Origin: Pseudomonadota bacterium
GTDB lineage: Bacteria; Myxococcota_A; Polyangia; Polyangiales; Polyangiaceae
Length of the DNA stretch: 64,000 nucleotides
Assembly (NCBI GenBank): GCA_023423895.1
Contig: JAFAER010000179.1
Span: 21,858 to 85,857 of the forward strand
Direction: 5' to 3'
Both the position numbers and the translations under genes were made by a program. Below the pieces are notes generated by a model. The model was not told the origin of the DNA and searched no databases. It saw only the letters and a program-made list of their open reading frames with translations. Of this stretch, positions 51,797 through 60,416 are shown one piece after another (position 1 is the first letter of the stretch; each line of letters starts with the position of its first letter).

Positions 51797-52999
51797 TCAG
51801 GGGCAGCTGTCCTGGAGCTGGAGCTCGGGGCACTCGCTCGGGAGAACGGTCGCGCTCCGGACCTTTCCGACCTTCGCCGGACTCCCCACGAAGCGGATCG
51901 CCTCGCTCAGCGAGGTGCACGGTGCGCCCGTTCGATCCTGAGCTGCCGTGGCGGCGAGATCCGCCGACGAGCATACGGTCCGCTTGAAGAGCGCGTACGT
52001 CTCGGCGTTCTGGCAGAGCGGGACCTCCGTGATCGGATCGCGGAACTGGTAGAACCCGGCCAGGATGCTCTCCGTGCTCCATCGCCCCGCGATTTCGCCG
52101 GCGATGACGTAACGGCCACCGTCCTGCGTGATGCGCGCCGTGAGGACGGCGTTGACGAACGGGAAGACGAGGCGGCCCTTCGGTATCGTCACCGAGAACG
52201 GAATGGTCTCGAAATTGGCGACGAGAACGCCGTCGCGGACGTAGCCACGCAGGTCGTTGCCGAGCCCGAGGCAACCGACGACGTTGCAGTCCTGATCGAC
52301 GAGCGTGTCCCCGCTGACGATCGAGCCGGGGTCGACCTCCCATACGTCGTTCCCGTCGAAGCGTGGCTTCGTGACGATGCCGCCGTCGGCCTCGACGCGC
52401 TCGGCCATGCCGGTCGACATGCGGAGGGTGACCACGACCTCGGGATCGTTCGGCTGCCCATTCCACTTCTGGACGGAGACGAGGACGCTGTATCCCCCCT
52501 CCTTGATCCGGTTCGTGATCACCGAGGGCTCGAGCACGGGCACGATCAGACCGAGCGTGCCGAGCAGCCCACCGGCGACGTTGTCGCGGCCGTCGGGTCC
52601 GTCACATACCGGCGCGCCGGCGTCCGCCGGTGGAAGACAAGAGGGCGGCTCGACGCAACTGCAGGTGCGATCGAGATCGAGCCCTTCGGGTCGCGGTAGG
52701 CCGGCGGGGGCCTCGCCGGTGTCGAGCCGTAGATCTTCGGCGGCGAACAGGAGGTCCGGCACGGACGGGCTGTCATCGCCAGCGGGTCGCTCGGGCGCCG
52801 AGGCGTGAACGCACACTTCTACGACGTCGGGCGCGGGCGCATCCACACCACCGTCGGACCGTCCCCGCGTGAGGCCGCCGAGATCGCCGGGGCCGCACGA
52901 AGCGACGCCCAGGACGGCGAGACCGCTCGCTCCGACGATCACTGCGACCGCGACCCGTGCCTTGCGAGACGGAGCGTGCGCGCGGCTCACCGCCGGCAC
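51797..52999 (-). CDS. Lipoprotein of unknown function in the kinase-PEGA operon
   Basis: The 400-residue protein has a basic start, a signal peptide and a lipobox (GVASC, Cys about 35). A Pro/Asp linker with several Cys (TCSCVEPPSCLPP) precedes a beta-rich body of about 250 residues (VVVTLRMSTGMAERVEADGG, GRLVFPFVNAVLTARI, AGEIAGRWSTESILAGFYQF). No family recognised. The GTG start lies one base after the TAG of the PEGA gene upstream, so the three genes kinase, PEGA protein and lipoprotein form one operon. The lipoprotein may be the surface component sensed by the system (inference). It is convergent with the pseudokinase operon, 17 nt apart. Confidence 0.75.
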   Translation of the reverse strand: MPAVSRAHAPSRKARVAVAVIVGASGLAVLGVASCGPGDLGGLTRGRSDGGVDAPAPDVVEVCVHASAPERPAGDDSPSVPDLLFAAEDLRLDTGEAPAGLPRPEGLDLDRTCSCVEPPSCLPPADAGAPVCDGPDGRDNVAGGLLGTLGLIVPVLEPSVITNRIKEGGYSVLVSVQKWNGQPNDPEVVVTLRMSTGMAERVEADGGIVTKPRFDGNDVWEVDPGSIVSGDTLVDQDCNVVGCLGLGNDLRGYVRDGVLVANFETIPFSVTIPKGRLVFPFVNAVLTARITQDGGRYVIAGEIAGRWSTESILAGFYQFRDPITEVPLCQNAETYALFKRTVCSSADLAATAAQDRTGAPCTSLSEAIRFVGSPAKVGKVRSATVLPSECPELQLQDSCP

Positions 53000-53000
53000 T

Positions 53001-53828
53001 CTACCATGTCCAGCGGCCGAGAGACGCCGCGCGCCTCTCCGGACGGCGCGGCTCGAGCACGAACCACGACGCTACCGCGAGCACGGCCGCGCCGATGCCG
53101 ATGCCCAGCGCCACGTTGGCCGTCACGAGCGTCGAGGAGAGGTCCGCGCGTTCTCTCTGCGTACAGTCGGGGGCGCAGCGATCACGCATGTCGTCCACCT
53201 GGCTGTCGAAGGCGAGGCGCGACACGCCAGCGACGGTGAAGGCCGCGAGGCTCACCGCAGCAAGCGACGCCGGGATGACGTAGCCGACGACGGGGCGCCC
53301 GCTCGGCTCGCGCTCGGCCGCGGGCGGCGCGACGACGCTGGGCGCGATGGTCTTCTCGGCGAAGGTCGCACGCACGACGCGGTTCTTCTCTCCGGCGCGG
53401 AGGACGACATGAACGACGGCCGGTTCCGCCTTCCCGTCTGCGCGTTCGAAGCGGAAGTCGTATGTCCCCGGATCGAGCTCGATCGCGCGACCGTCGATCT
53501 TCTGCGCGATCGTCTCGGCGCCGGCGCGGACGGCGACGTCGCTGATGTCGTGACCTTCGCCGTCGACGGCAGCGAGGACGATCGTGGGGAGATCGGCCTG
53601 CACCGCTCGAAGGACTCCGGCGCAGTCCGCGCGCAGGACGGCGGGACAGCTCTCCTGCGTACACGAGAGGAGCTCGGTCTGCGCGCGCCGCAGCTCGTTG
53701 TCGGACCGCGAGCGCTGGCCCTGATCGAACGCCGCGATGCAGGCCTTCGTGTCCGGCTTCGCAGCGCGTGCGGCCGAAGTTGCGAGCACGCCCGAGACGA
53801 CGAATGCGAGCGCGAGCCGCGTGTTCAC
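53001..53828 (-). CDS. Exported PEGA-domain protein with two membrane segments (kinase partner)
   Basis: The 275-residue protein begins MNTRLALAFVVSGVLATSAARA, a signal peptide. A short helical region with Cys follows (LLSCTQESCPAVLRADCAGVLRAVQ), then a PEGA-like domain (about 90-155: IAQKIDGRAIELDPGTYDFRFE, EKNRVVRATF). Two hydrophobic segments (about 175-195 and 220-245) flank a loop with a Cys pair (RCAPDC). The plan matches the proteins at 5511-6497 and 50703-51779 but with a shorter N-terminus lacking clear TPRs. I choose the GTG at 53828 because it forms a GTGA overlap with the kinase stop and has GGAG 8 nt upstream; a GTG three codons earlier also exists. Confidence 0.85.
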   Translation of the reverse strand: MNTRLALAFVVSGVLATSAARAAKPDTKACIAAFDQGQRSRSDNELRRAQTELLSCTQESCPAVLRADCAGVLRAVQADLPTIVLAAVDGEGHDISDVAVRAGAETIAQKIDGRAIELDPGTYDFRFERADGKAEPAVVHVVLRAGEKNRVVRATFAEKTIAPSVVAPPAAEREPSGRPVVGYVIPASLAAVSLAAFTVAGVSRLAFDSQVDDMRDRCAPDCTQRERADLSSTLVTANVALGIGIGAAVLAVASWFVLEPRRPERRAASLGRWTW

Positions 53829-55315
53829 TTCAGGCACTCCGCTTTGTAGTGGCGGTGACCTTCCTGATCGGTCGTGTAGGGGAGCGCGCAGTCCACCTTT
53901 GCGCTGCTCGACGACACGCCGCCGCTCTTCCCTGCCTTTTTCGCCGATGCTGCCGGAGCAGGTTTTGCGTTCCTTCCAGCATCCACTTCGTCGTCGGCCG
54001 CAGGTACGACGTGGGAAGGCTCGGGGGCCGGAGGCGGGAGTGGCTCCGCGGAGGAGCTCGCGATCGGGGCGGCGGCTCCGCTCGCGAACGCGTCGTTCGT
54101 CGCGCGCGCTCGTTCCTCTTTCGTCCGGTTGACGAACGCGATCGTCGCCACGAGGAAGATCGTCGACAAGACCGCGAGCACCGCGAGGATCGGCAGCAAC
54201 ACGGGCACGAATGGCCGTCGAGGCGGCGGCTGCGCCATGACCAGCGTCTGCTTCGACACCGGGATGTCTCGCGCGAGCGCCGTCCGGTTCATCGTCGCCC
54301 GCGTGAGGACGTCGAGGACCGCTTTCGCCTCGGGCTCCAGCACCGCGCGCTGGAGCTCGGGCGCCGACTGACGCAGGGAGGCCGCGCGCGACGCGATCTC
54401 TTCGGCCGCGAGCTCACGGACGACGCGGCCGACCTCTTCGCGCGAGGCGGGCGATGCGATGCTCGAGAGCCGTTTGGACATCTCCGCGGCCGTCGCCCAG
54501 CGTGCTCCAAGCTGCTGCGAGAGCGCCCGTGTGACGAGCGCGTCGAGTCCTTCCGGAAGCCGCTCTCCGCGCACCGTGCTCGGAGCGACGGTCATGCCGC
54601 GCGTCACGAGGAGAACCAGCGCAGCATCGGTCGGCGCATTGAAGAGTCGCTCGCACGCGAGCGCTTCCCACAGGAGCACGCCGGCAGAGTAGAGGTCGGT
54701 TCGCCGGTCGACGGCCTCGCCGAACATCTGCTCGGGCGCCATGTAGCCGACCTTGCCGCGAATTTCTCCGGTCTGCGTCTGGTAGCTCCGTCCGGTGGCC
54801 TTCGCGACGCCGAAGTCGACGACGCGCGCGATCCCGTCGACTCCGACGAGGAGGTTCTGCGGGGACACGTCGCGATGGACGACGTCGAGTGAAACTCCGT
54901 GCTCGTCCGTCAGCTCGTGCGCGGCGTGAAGGCCGTCGAGGAGATCGCGCACGATCGCGGCGACGACGGCCACCGGGAGCTTCCGCCCTCGCTTCTGCGC
55001 GTTCCGCAGGAGAACCGAGAGCGAGACCCCCTCGACGTACTCCATCACGATGAGGAGCTTCGTGTCCGACTGCACGATGTCGAGCGTCGGGACGACGTTC
55101 GGGTGGCGAATGCGTGCCGTGAGGTTCGCCTCGTCGATGAACATGGCCCGGAAGCTCGCGTCCTTCGCGAGCTGCGGATGCATGCTCTTGATGGCGACGG
55201 TCCTCGAGAACCCGAGCGGCCCTCGCTGTCGCCCGAGGTAGACGGTCGCCATGCCGCCGGTCGCGAGCTCACCGAGAAGCTCGTAGCGTTCGACCGATGT
55301 GAAACTGTCGCTCAC
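53825..55315 (-). CDS. Ser/Thr protein kinase with membrane anchor
   Basis: The 496-residue kinase has a Gly loop ELATGGMATVY (16-26), ATP Lys K43 (VAIK), catalytic loop HRDVSPQN with D149, DFG 167-169 and APEQ. All core residues are intact; the Ser in place of Lys after HRD is common in myxobacterial kinases. One membrane helix (about 380-400, VLLPILAVLAVLSTIFLVATIAFV) is followed by an Ala/Pro/Ser tail ending in a short conserved-looking segment with two Cys (CALPYTTDQEGHRHYKAECLK). The start is GTG, 9 nt after TATGAT. It leads an operon with the PEGA gene (GTGA overlap) and the lipoprotein gene. Confidence 0.93.
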   Translation of the reverse strand: MSDSFTSVERYELLGELATGGMATVYLGRQRGPLGFSRTVAIKSMHPQLAKDASFRAMFIDEANLTARIRHPNVVPTLDIVQSDTKLLIVMEYVEGVSLSVLLRNAQKRGRKLPVAVVAAIVRDLLDGLHAAHELTDEHGVSLDVVHRDVSPQNLLVGVDGIARVVDFGVAKATGRSYQTQTGEIRGKVGYMAPEQMFGEAVDRRTDLYSAGVLLWEALACERLFNAPTDAALVLLVTRGMTVAPSTVRGERLPEGLDALVTRALSQQLGARWATAAEMSKRLSSIASPASREEVGRVVRELAAEEIASRAASLRQSAPELQRAVLEPEAKAVLDVLTRATMNRTALARDIPVSKQTLVMAQPPPRRPFVPVLLPILAVLAVLSTIFLVATIAFVNRTKEERARATNDAFASGAAAPIASSSAEPLPPPAPEPSHVVPAADDEVDAGRNAKPAPAASAKKAGKSGGVSSSSAKVDCALPYTTDQEGHRHYKAECLK

Positions 55316-55324
55316 CTGCCCGTA

Positions 55325-55353
55325 ATCATACGCGAATCAAACGAGGCCGTCAG
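55325..55353 (-). promoter_or_regulatory. Sigma-70-type promoter of the kinase-PEGA-lipoprotein operon
   Basis: On the minus strand CTGACG (55348-55353) and TATGAT (55325-55330) are separated by 17 bp, close to the consensus pair. The -10 ends 9 nt before the GTG at 55315, which would give an almost leaderless message. Confidence 0.65.
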
Positions 55354-55481
55354 CGACGCTCCTCGCTCGTCGAACGGAGCGAGGGCGCGGACGTGCCGAT
55401 TTCAGATTCGTTCGTACCGGAAACGGATCGTCCACGATCCGTCCCGGGCGCGGTGTGCAGGCACGACGCCCGACGAGGTGG

Positions 55482-55506
55482 CGTTAATATACAACGTATA
55501 CTATCG
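55482..55506. promoter_or_regulatory. Palindromic operator candidate and promoter region of the amidohydrolase gene
   Basis: TATAC (55488-55492) and GTATA (55496-55500) form an inverted repeat around AAC. Outward, four of the next six base pairs also match (including GC/GC at the tips), giving an imperfect palindrome of about 25 bp. This AT-rich island stands out in the GC-rich sequence. Possible -10 boxes TATACT (55497-55502) and TATCGT (55502-55507) lie inside or beside it; the second ends 7 nt before the ATG at 55515. A repressor here would block transcription directly. The TetR protein encoded at 56928-57647 is the natural candidate. Confidence 0.55.
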
Positions 55507-55514
55507 TGACCTGC

Positions 55515-56921
55515 ATGACAGAACGCTGGCTCCTTCGTGACGCGACAGTGGTGACGTGCGACGACGAGCTCGGAGACCTCTCCCGGGCCGACGTCCTCAT
55601 CGAGGAAGGCAAGGTCGCGGCGATAGGCCGCGGGATCTCCGTGACGGATGCACGCGTCCTCGAGCTCGGGGGGAAGATCGTCATCCCCGGGCTCGTCGAT
55701 ACGCATCGCCACGCGTGGCAGACCCCGCTCCGCTGCCTCGGCGCGGACTGGACGGTGATGGACTATTTGAGCGCCGTGCGGGTGAAGCTCTCACCGCACT
55801 TCGAGGCGGAGGATCTGCGCGTCGCCAACCTGGCAGGTGCCCTCGAAGCGCTCGACGCGGGCATCACGACCATCGTCGACTACTCGCACAACATCATGAC
55901 GCCCGATCATGCCGACGCGGCGCTCGACGGACTCGAGGCCGCGCGCGGTCGTGCAATCTTCGCGTACGGGTTCGCGGCAGGCCCTGCGCCGAGCGCAACG
56001 TTGCCGGATCACCACGCACGCATCCGTGACGCCGAGCGTCTCCGAAGCTCGCGACTGTCCTCCGACGAGAGCCTCGTGCGCATGGGGATTGCCCTGACGG
56101 AGATGCAGGTGCCCTGGGAGCAGAGCAAGGAGGAGATCCTCGCGGCCCGCCGGCTCCGCGTTCCGATCACGCTCCACTGCTCGGCATGGCCGGTCGACAA
56201 GAGCGAGGTGCAGTTGATGGCGAACGAGGGGCTCCTCGGCCCCGACCTACTCTATGTACACTGCACGTTCAGCTCGGACGACGACCTCCGAGCGATCCGC
56301 GACAGCGGAGGCGCGATCTCCGCCACCCCCGAGACGGAGCTCCAGATGGGGATGGGGTTCCCCGTGGTCGGCCGCGCGCTGCGCGCCGGCGTCCGCTGCT
56401 CGCTCGGCTGCGACGTCGTCTCGAGCAACGGCGGCGATCTGTTCACCGCCATGCGCCTGGCGTTGCAGGTGGAGCGCGGCGCGGAGAACGCTCGAGTCGG
56501 ACTTCCGCAGGCGCTCTCGCTCAAGGCAGCGACGATGCTCCGGATGACGACCATCGACGCAGCCGAGTCGGTCGGGCTGGGGCGAACCATCGGCTCCCTC
56601 CGGCCCGGCAAAGACGCGGACATCGTCGTCCTCTCGGCCGATGCCTTGAACATGTCGCCGCTCAACCGGCCACGCGACGCGGTGGTGATGCAGGCCCACG
56701 CAGGCAACGTCGAGACCGTGTTCGTCCGCGGCGAGCCCGTGAAGCTCGGCGGGGTCCTGGTCGGTCACGATCTGCCCGCGCTGCGACGACGCCTCGCCGC
56801 TTCTCGTGACGCGGTGCTCGCGCGAGCCGGCGGCGCCGCGGGCCTGCTCGACGACATCGGAGCGCTCGGCCAGCACTGGGACATGGGCAGCGCGCCGATC
56901 GCGGAAGCCGCCGGAACCTGA
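55515..56921 (+). CDS. Amidohydrolase (cytosine/8-oxoguanine deaminase-like)
   Basis: The 468-residue protein belongs to the TRZ/ATZ/cytosine-deaminase branch of amidohydrolases. The metal motif is DTHRHAWQT near residue 60, further His ligands lie in ITLHCSAW and LYVHCTFSSD, the metal Asp region is SLGCDVVSSNGGD, and the C-terminal LRPGKDADIVVLSAD completes the fold. Such enzymes deaminate or dechlorinate N-heterocycles or act on related amidines; the substrate is not fixed. A GTG at 55506 is in frame, but it lies in the operator/-10 region. I take the ATG, 7 nt after TATCGT. It ends 6 nt before the convergent TetR gene. Confidence 0.9.
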   Translation: MTERWLLRDATVVTCDDELGDLSRADVLIEEGKVAAIGRGISVTDARVLELGGKIVIPGLVDTHRHAWQTPLRCLGADWTVMDYLSAVRVKLSPHFEAEDLRVANLAGALEALDAGITTIVDYSHNIMTPDHADAALDGLEAARGRAIFAYGFAAGPAPSATLPDHHARIRDAERLRSSRLSSDESLVRMGIALTEMQVPWEQSKEEILAARRLRVPITLHCSAWPVDKSEVQLMANEGLLGPDLLYVHCTFSSDDDLRAIRDSGGAISATPETELQMGMGFPVVGRALRAGVRCSLGCDVVSSNGGDLFTAMRLALQVERGAENARVGLPQALSLKAATMLRMTTIDAAESVGLGRTIGSLRPGKDADIVVLSADALNMSPLNRPRDAVVMQAHAGNVETVFVRGEPVKLGGVLVGHDLPALRRRLAASRDAVLARAGGAAGLLDDIGALGQHWDMGSAPIAEAAGT

Positions 56922-56927
56922 GCGACG

Positions 56928-57647
56928 TCAGCGTTTGCGGCGCTTCGAGATCGCCGCGAGTCGCGCAGCGATCCCGTCGAGCATGAACGAAAGGCTCGAC
57001 TCGAACTCCGTGTCGACGTCGACTCCCGGCATGTGCGGGAGGACGTGCGCGAGACCGGGGTACTCGGCCGGAGACATCGTCTGGGCCGTCTCCATGAAGC
57101 GACGGAACAGCGGCGGCGCGTCCTGACCGCGGGTGGCCCAGCGCTCCTCGCGCCGGATCGCCGCCGCGAGCCATGACAAGAACGTGTTGTGGAGAGCGGC
57201 GGCCTCTTTCCAGGAGACGCCGTCGTCATGGAGCTTCCGGACGACGGCATCGAGGATGACGAGCGTGCTCCGCACCGCTGGCCCTTCCTCGAGCAAGATG
57301 TCCATCACGCCCGGATGGGCTCGGCCGAGGACGCGCAGATCGCGCGCGAACGCCCTCAGCCACTCCCGCGTCTCGAGCGACGGCTTGGGCAGTCGAAGCT
57401 GCGAGATCACGCGGTCGACGACGAGCAGCGCGAGCTCGTCGCGGTCGCCGACATGCCGGTAGAGAGCCATCGGAGTCGCTTCGAGGGCCTCGGCCAGCGC
57501 TCGCATCGTGAGCGCGGTCATCCCGCCACGGCGCACGATGCCGACCGCCGCGTCGATCGCGAGATCGCGGGAGAGGCGCGCAGGACGCCCGGCTGCACGC
57601 GGCGCGCCGGAGGTCTCGCGATCGATCGGGGCATCGCGACGAGCCAT
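56928..57647 (-). CDS. TetR-family transcription regulator
   Basis: The 239-residue protein has a basic, Arg/Ala-rich N-terminal arm and a TetR helix-turn-helix at about residues 25-70 (LSRDLAIDAAVGIVRRGGMTALTMRALAEALEATPMALYRHVGDRDEL, with the diagnostic TPMALYRHV). A helical ligand-binding domain follows (about 95-235) with Trp- and Arg-rich pocket-like text. A TATAAG box ends 10 nt before the ATG. It is divergent from the Rieske gene (64 nt between starts) and convergent with the amidohydrolase gene, so it probably controls one or both. The long upstream extension of the frame is a shadow of the Rieske gene. Confidence 0.93.
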   Translation of the reverse strand: MARRDAPIDRETSGAPRAAGRPARLSRDLAIDAAVGIVRRGGMTALTMRALAEALEATPMALYRHVGDRDELALLVVDRVISQLRLPKPSLETREWLRAFARDLRVLGRAHPGVMDILLEEGPAVRSTLVILDAVVRKLHDDGVSWKEAAALHNTFLSWLAAAIRREERWATRGQDAPPLFRRFMETAQTMSPAEYPGLAHVLPHMPGVDVDTEFESSLSFMLDGIAARLAAISKRRKR

Positions 57648-57697
57648 CGTCCCTCGTCTTATAGTCCGAGACGCGGTCCGATGGAGGAGAACCACGC

Positions 57698-57703
57698 TAC
57701 GAT
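57698..57703 (+). promoter_or_regulatory. Candidate -10 box (TACGAT) for the Rieske gene
   Basis: TACGAT ends 8 nt before the ATG at 57712, with no Shine-Dalgarno between; a GGAGGAGA run lies too far upstream (about 20 nt) to serve this ATG. It is the same hexamer as before the lipoprotein gene at 43874. Confidence 0.5.
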
Positions 57704-57711
57704 GCGCGCCG

Positions 57712-58857
57712 ATGCAGGAGGAGCCGGGAGTCCTCACCCTCGACGAGATCGACGGCGTGCTCGCCCCGCTCGACCGTGCGCGACCTCTACCTGCCCGCGC
57801 GTTCTCGGACGAGCGCGTCTTCGAGCTCGAACGCGAAGCGATCTTCGGGCGGTCCTGGATCTGCATCGGGCACGTCGACGACGTCGCCCTCCCGGGGCAG
57901 TGGGTTCGTGACTCCGTCGCGGGCGAGCCCGTCCTCGTGGTTCGCGGCGCCGACCTGCGACTCCGCGCGTTCTTCGACGTGTGCCGTCATCGCGGCGCGT
58001 CCCTCGTGGGCCGAGCTCCGTGCGGCCGCACGGCTCGGCTCGAGTGCCCGTACCACGGATGGACCTACGAGCTCGACGGTCGCCTCGCCGTCGCGCCGTT
58101 CGCGCCCGCGTCGCTCGTTCCGCGCGAGCACGGCTTGCGCGAGCTGAAGGTCGACGTCTGGAATGGCCTCGTGTTCGTGAACCTCGATGCGGAGGCACCG
58201 CCGCTCGTCGATTGGCTCGGGGTCACGCCGCCGTGGTTGACCGCGGATGTCCTCGGTCACCTGCGGCGAGGACGGCAGACGAGCTGGATCGCGGAGGCGA
58301 ACTGGAAGCTCCTCGTCCAGAATTTCCAGGAGTCCCACCACTTCACGCGCGTGCATCGTGCGCTCGAGGCGCTGACGCCCGCGCGAGAGGCTCGGTCCTG
58401 GCTCACCGAAGGGCCGTGGCTCGGCGGCACGATGGCCATCGAAGACGCCGAGACCGTCTCCCTCGACGGCTCGCGCCACGATCGGCCGCGGCTCGTCGTG
58501 CCTGCGGATGACGAGCCTCCACGCGTGTTCGACGCGATGCTCTTCCCTGCCCTGTTCACGAGCCTCCAGCCGGACTACTTGCTCACGTATCGGCTGACGC
58601 CGCTGGCGGCGTCGCGCACGCGTGTGACGGCCGACGTCTACTTCCATCCGGCAGCATTCGTCCCGGGCTTCGATCCGCGCGACGTCTACGACTTCTGGGA
58701 TCGCGTGAACGCCGAAGACCGGGCCATCTGCGAAGACCAGCAGCAGAACGCGGGCTCACGCGCGTTTGCGCCCGCGTGTTACGCGACCGTCGAGGAAGGT
58801 GTGCATGCCTTCGACCGCATGGTCGCGATCGCGCATCGAGCGCATCAACGACGGTAG
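57712..58857 (+). CDS. Rieske non-heme iron oxygenase, alpha subunit
   Basis: The 381-residue protein has a Rieske [2Fe-2S] domain (about 45-150) with ligands C91-R-H93 and C112-P-Y-H115. Its catalytic domain has the mononuclear iron motif NFQESHHFTRVH, with His210 and His215 as ligands, and a later D-containing block for the third. Length and order match ring-hydroxylating or demethylating oxygenase alpha subunits. No beta subunit, ferredoxin or reductase gene is nearby, so electrons must come from elsewhere. The ATG follows TACGAT by 8 nt. The last 13 nt overlap the convergent gene at 58845. Together with the amidohydrolase and TetR genes it suggests a small catabolic island. Confidence 0.93.
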   Translation: MQEEPGVLTLDEIDGVLAPLDRARPLPARAFSDERVFELEREAIFGRSWICIGHVDDVALPGQWVRDSVAGEPVLVVRGADLRLRAFFDVCRHRGASLVGRAPCGRTARLECPYHGWTYELDGRLAVAPFAPASLVPREHGLRELKVDVWNGLVFVNLDAEAPPLVDWLGVTPPWLTADVLGHLRRGRQTSWIAEANWKLLVQNFQESHHFTRVHRALEALTPAREARSWLTEGPWLGGTMAIEDAETVSLDGSRHDRPRLVVPADDEPPRVFDAMLFPALFTSLQPDYLLTYRLTPLAASRTRVTADVYFHPAAFVPGFDPRDVYDFWDRVNAEDRAICEDQQQNAGSRAFAPACYATVEEGVHAFDRMVAIAHRAHQRR

Positions 58858-59390
58858 ACGAAGGCGAACGCGCCGGCGATCGCGAGCAAGATCACGCCGA
58901 GGACGCTCGCGACGAGGCGGCCGCGACGAGGCGCGGTCACCGGCACGACGACGCTGACGTCGTCCGCAGCGCCGGCATGCGTGAGCATCGGGGGCTCCGA
59001 CGAGGGGACGTCGCCGACGTCGGCATCGACCGCCGGCAGCACCGCGACCTGCGCGGTGGCGTTGACGACGTTGTCCACGGACACCGGGCGCTCGATCACC
59101 GGAGCGAGATGGTCGACAGGGATGTCGATCAGAGCCGGCTCCGAGGTGGAGTCGGCCTCCGGACGTGGCCGGATGGCAGGCCGGATGACCGGACGCGTCC
59201 CGGAGATCGTGCGTCGAGGCTCCGCCGGCGGTGACGCTGCCTCGGCGGCCTCCGCGTTGGCCGCGTCCGCGCGAGCGAGCACCTCCGCGAGCTGCGATGC
59301 CGAGATCTTCTTCGTGTCGTTGTCGAGTGGCTGGCCGACGCGCTCGCGCGTTCCCCCTTCCGTCGGCTTGCGATCCCGCGCGCCCTTCAC
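58845..59390 (-). CDS. Tail-anchored membrane protein of unknown function
   Basis: The 181-residue protein is hydrophilic for about 155 residues: a charged start (MKGARDRKPTEGGTRERVGQ), a helical Ala/Glu-rich stretch (KKISASQLAEVLARADAANAEAAEAA), and a Pro/Arg/Ile segment (RPVIRPAIRPRP). It ends in one membrane helix (LVASVLGVILLAIAGAFAFVYRR). This predicts a cytoplasmic domain held to the membrane by its tail. No family recognised. The start is GTG with GGGAG 7 nt upstream; TAGTCT further up could be the -10. It overlaps the end of the convergent Rieske gene by 13 nt. Confidence 0.7.
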   Translation of the reverse strand: MKGARDRKPTEGGTRERVGQPLDNDTKKISASQLAEVLARADAANAEAAEAASPPAEPRRTISGTRPVIRPAIRPRPEADSTSEPALIDIPVDHLAPVIERPVSVDNVVNATAQVAVLPAVDADVGDVPSSEPPMLTHAGAADDVSVVVPVTAPRRGRLVASVLGVILLAIAGAFAFVYRR

Positions 59391-59485
59391 GGAAGCACTC
59401 CCATGCAGGGAAGACTAGCGCGCGGCGGGAACGGCACGACCGCCATCCGGTGGCCCGATGAAAAACGGTCGCGTCATGTCGGAGC

Positions 59486-60385
59486 GTGAGCGCACGGCGC
59501 CCCGGGGCGGCGTGTGGAGAACCCGCTCGCGCGCGTTCGGTGGAGCGTGTTACGTCAGCGCCGGTGAGCCGGCTCTGCGGGATTTTCGGGAAGCCGTACA
59601 TCGATCTCTCGGAGCTCGTCGACACCTCGGGGTTCGAAGCGATCGACGAGGAGCTCATGTGCGCGCTGCCGCGGGTCGAGCCGTCGTACACGGGCGGCAG
59701 CCTCAAGTGGATGGGTGTGACGGCGCCCTGGGTCGACGCGGATCCTTACGCCGATTACATGCGCGTCATCGAAGGCTTCTCGCGGGAACAGCTCGTTCGC
59801 TTCGTTTCCTACGGAAAGGCCCCCGAGGGCTTCGATCCGGACGCGGCCGACCAGCACCACCACTTCGGCGACGAGACCGACAACCCGCTGTCGCGCGAGC
59901 AGATGCTCTACTTGAAGTACCGCTACGGCGTCTATTTCCCGTGGAAGGTCTGTTACCACCTGCTCGAGAACGACCGCTGGGAGGACAAGCACTCCGGTGA
60001 CGGCAAGGACTTCACCGAAGAGGCCCGTCGCATGTTCCCGCGGACGGTGGCCTTCATCGAGCAGCTGCCGTTCCAGGAGATCGGCCGCTGCGTGCTGTTC
60101 GGGATCGAGGCGAACGATCATGCTCCGGCGCATCGCGATTCGGAGCCCGGAAAGGCGCTCGCGATCGCGCAGTCGATCTCGTTCGACCCGCGCGGCAACA
60201 AGCGCTTCTACGTCTGCGACCCGAAGGGTGAGAACAAGACGATCGTCGACGCGCCGATCTACTGGTTCAACGACATGGACTACCACGGCGTCGATCCCGA
60301 TCCCTTCTTCCGCTACTCCATCCGCGTCGACGGCGTCTTCGAGAACGACTTCGTCGAGCGGATCCGCGCAGCCCAGCGGCGATAG
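59486..60385 (+). CDS. Probable Fe(II)/2-oxoglutarate-type oxygenase (aspartyl-hydroxylase-like)
   Basis: The protein is up to 299 residues long. A facial-triad pattern is visible: H216-R-D218 in APAHRDSEP, then a distal His267 in MDYHGVDPDP followed by RYSIRVDG, whose Arg could bind 2-oxoglutarate. The preceding strand GRCVLFGIEANDH and the spacing of about 50 residues fit aspartyl/asparaginyl beta-hydroxylase-like cupins. The N-terminal third (YIDLSELVDTSGFEAIDEELM, YTGGSLKWMGVTAPWVDADPYADYM) is unfamiliar. The start is uncertain: GTG codons at 59540 and 59564 are alternatives, the latter just before the conserved-looking region. Substrate unknown. Confidence 0.72.
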   Translation: MSARRPGAACGEPARARSVERVTSAPVSRLCGIFGKPYIDLSELVDTSGFEAIDEELMCALPRVEPSYTGGSLKWMGVTAPWVDADPYADYMRVIEGFSREQLVRFVSYGKAPEGFDPDAADQHHHFGDETDNPLSREQMLYLKYRYGVYFPWKVCYHLLENDRWEDKHSGDGKDFTEEARRMFPRTVAFIEQLPFQEIGRCVLFGIEANDHAPAHRDSEPGKALAIAQSISFDPRGNKRFYVCDPKGENKTIVDAPIYWFNDMDYHGVDPDPFFRYSIRVDGVFENDFVERIRAAQRR

Positions 60386-60416
60386 GAGCCGCGGCTCCCG
60401 CGCGGACGACCGGTCG

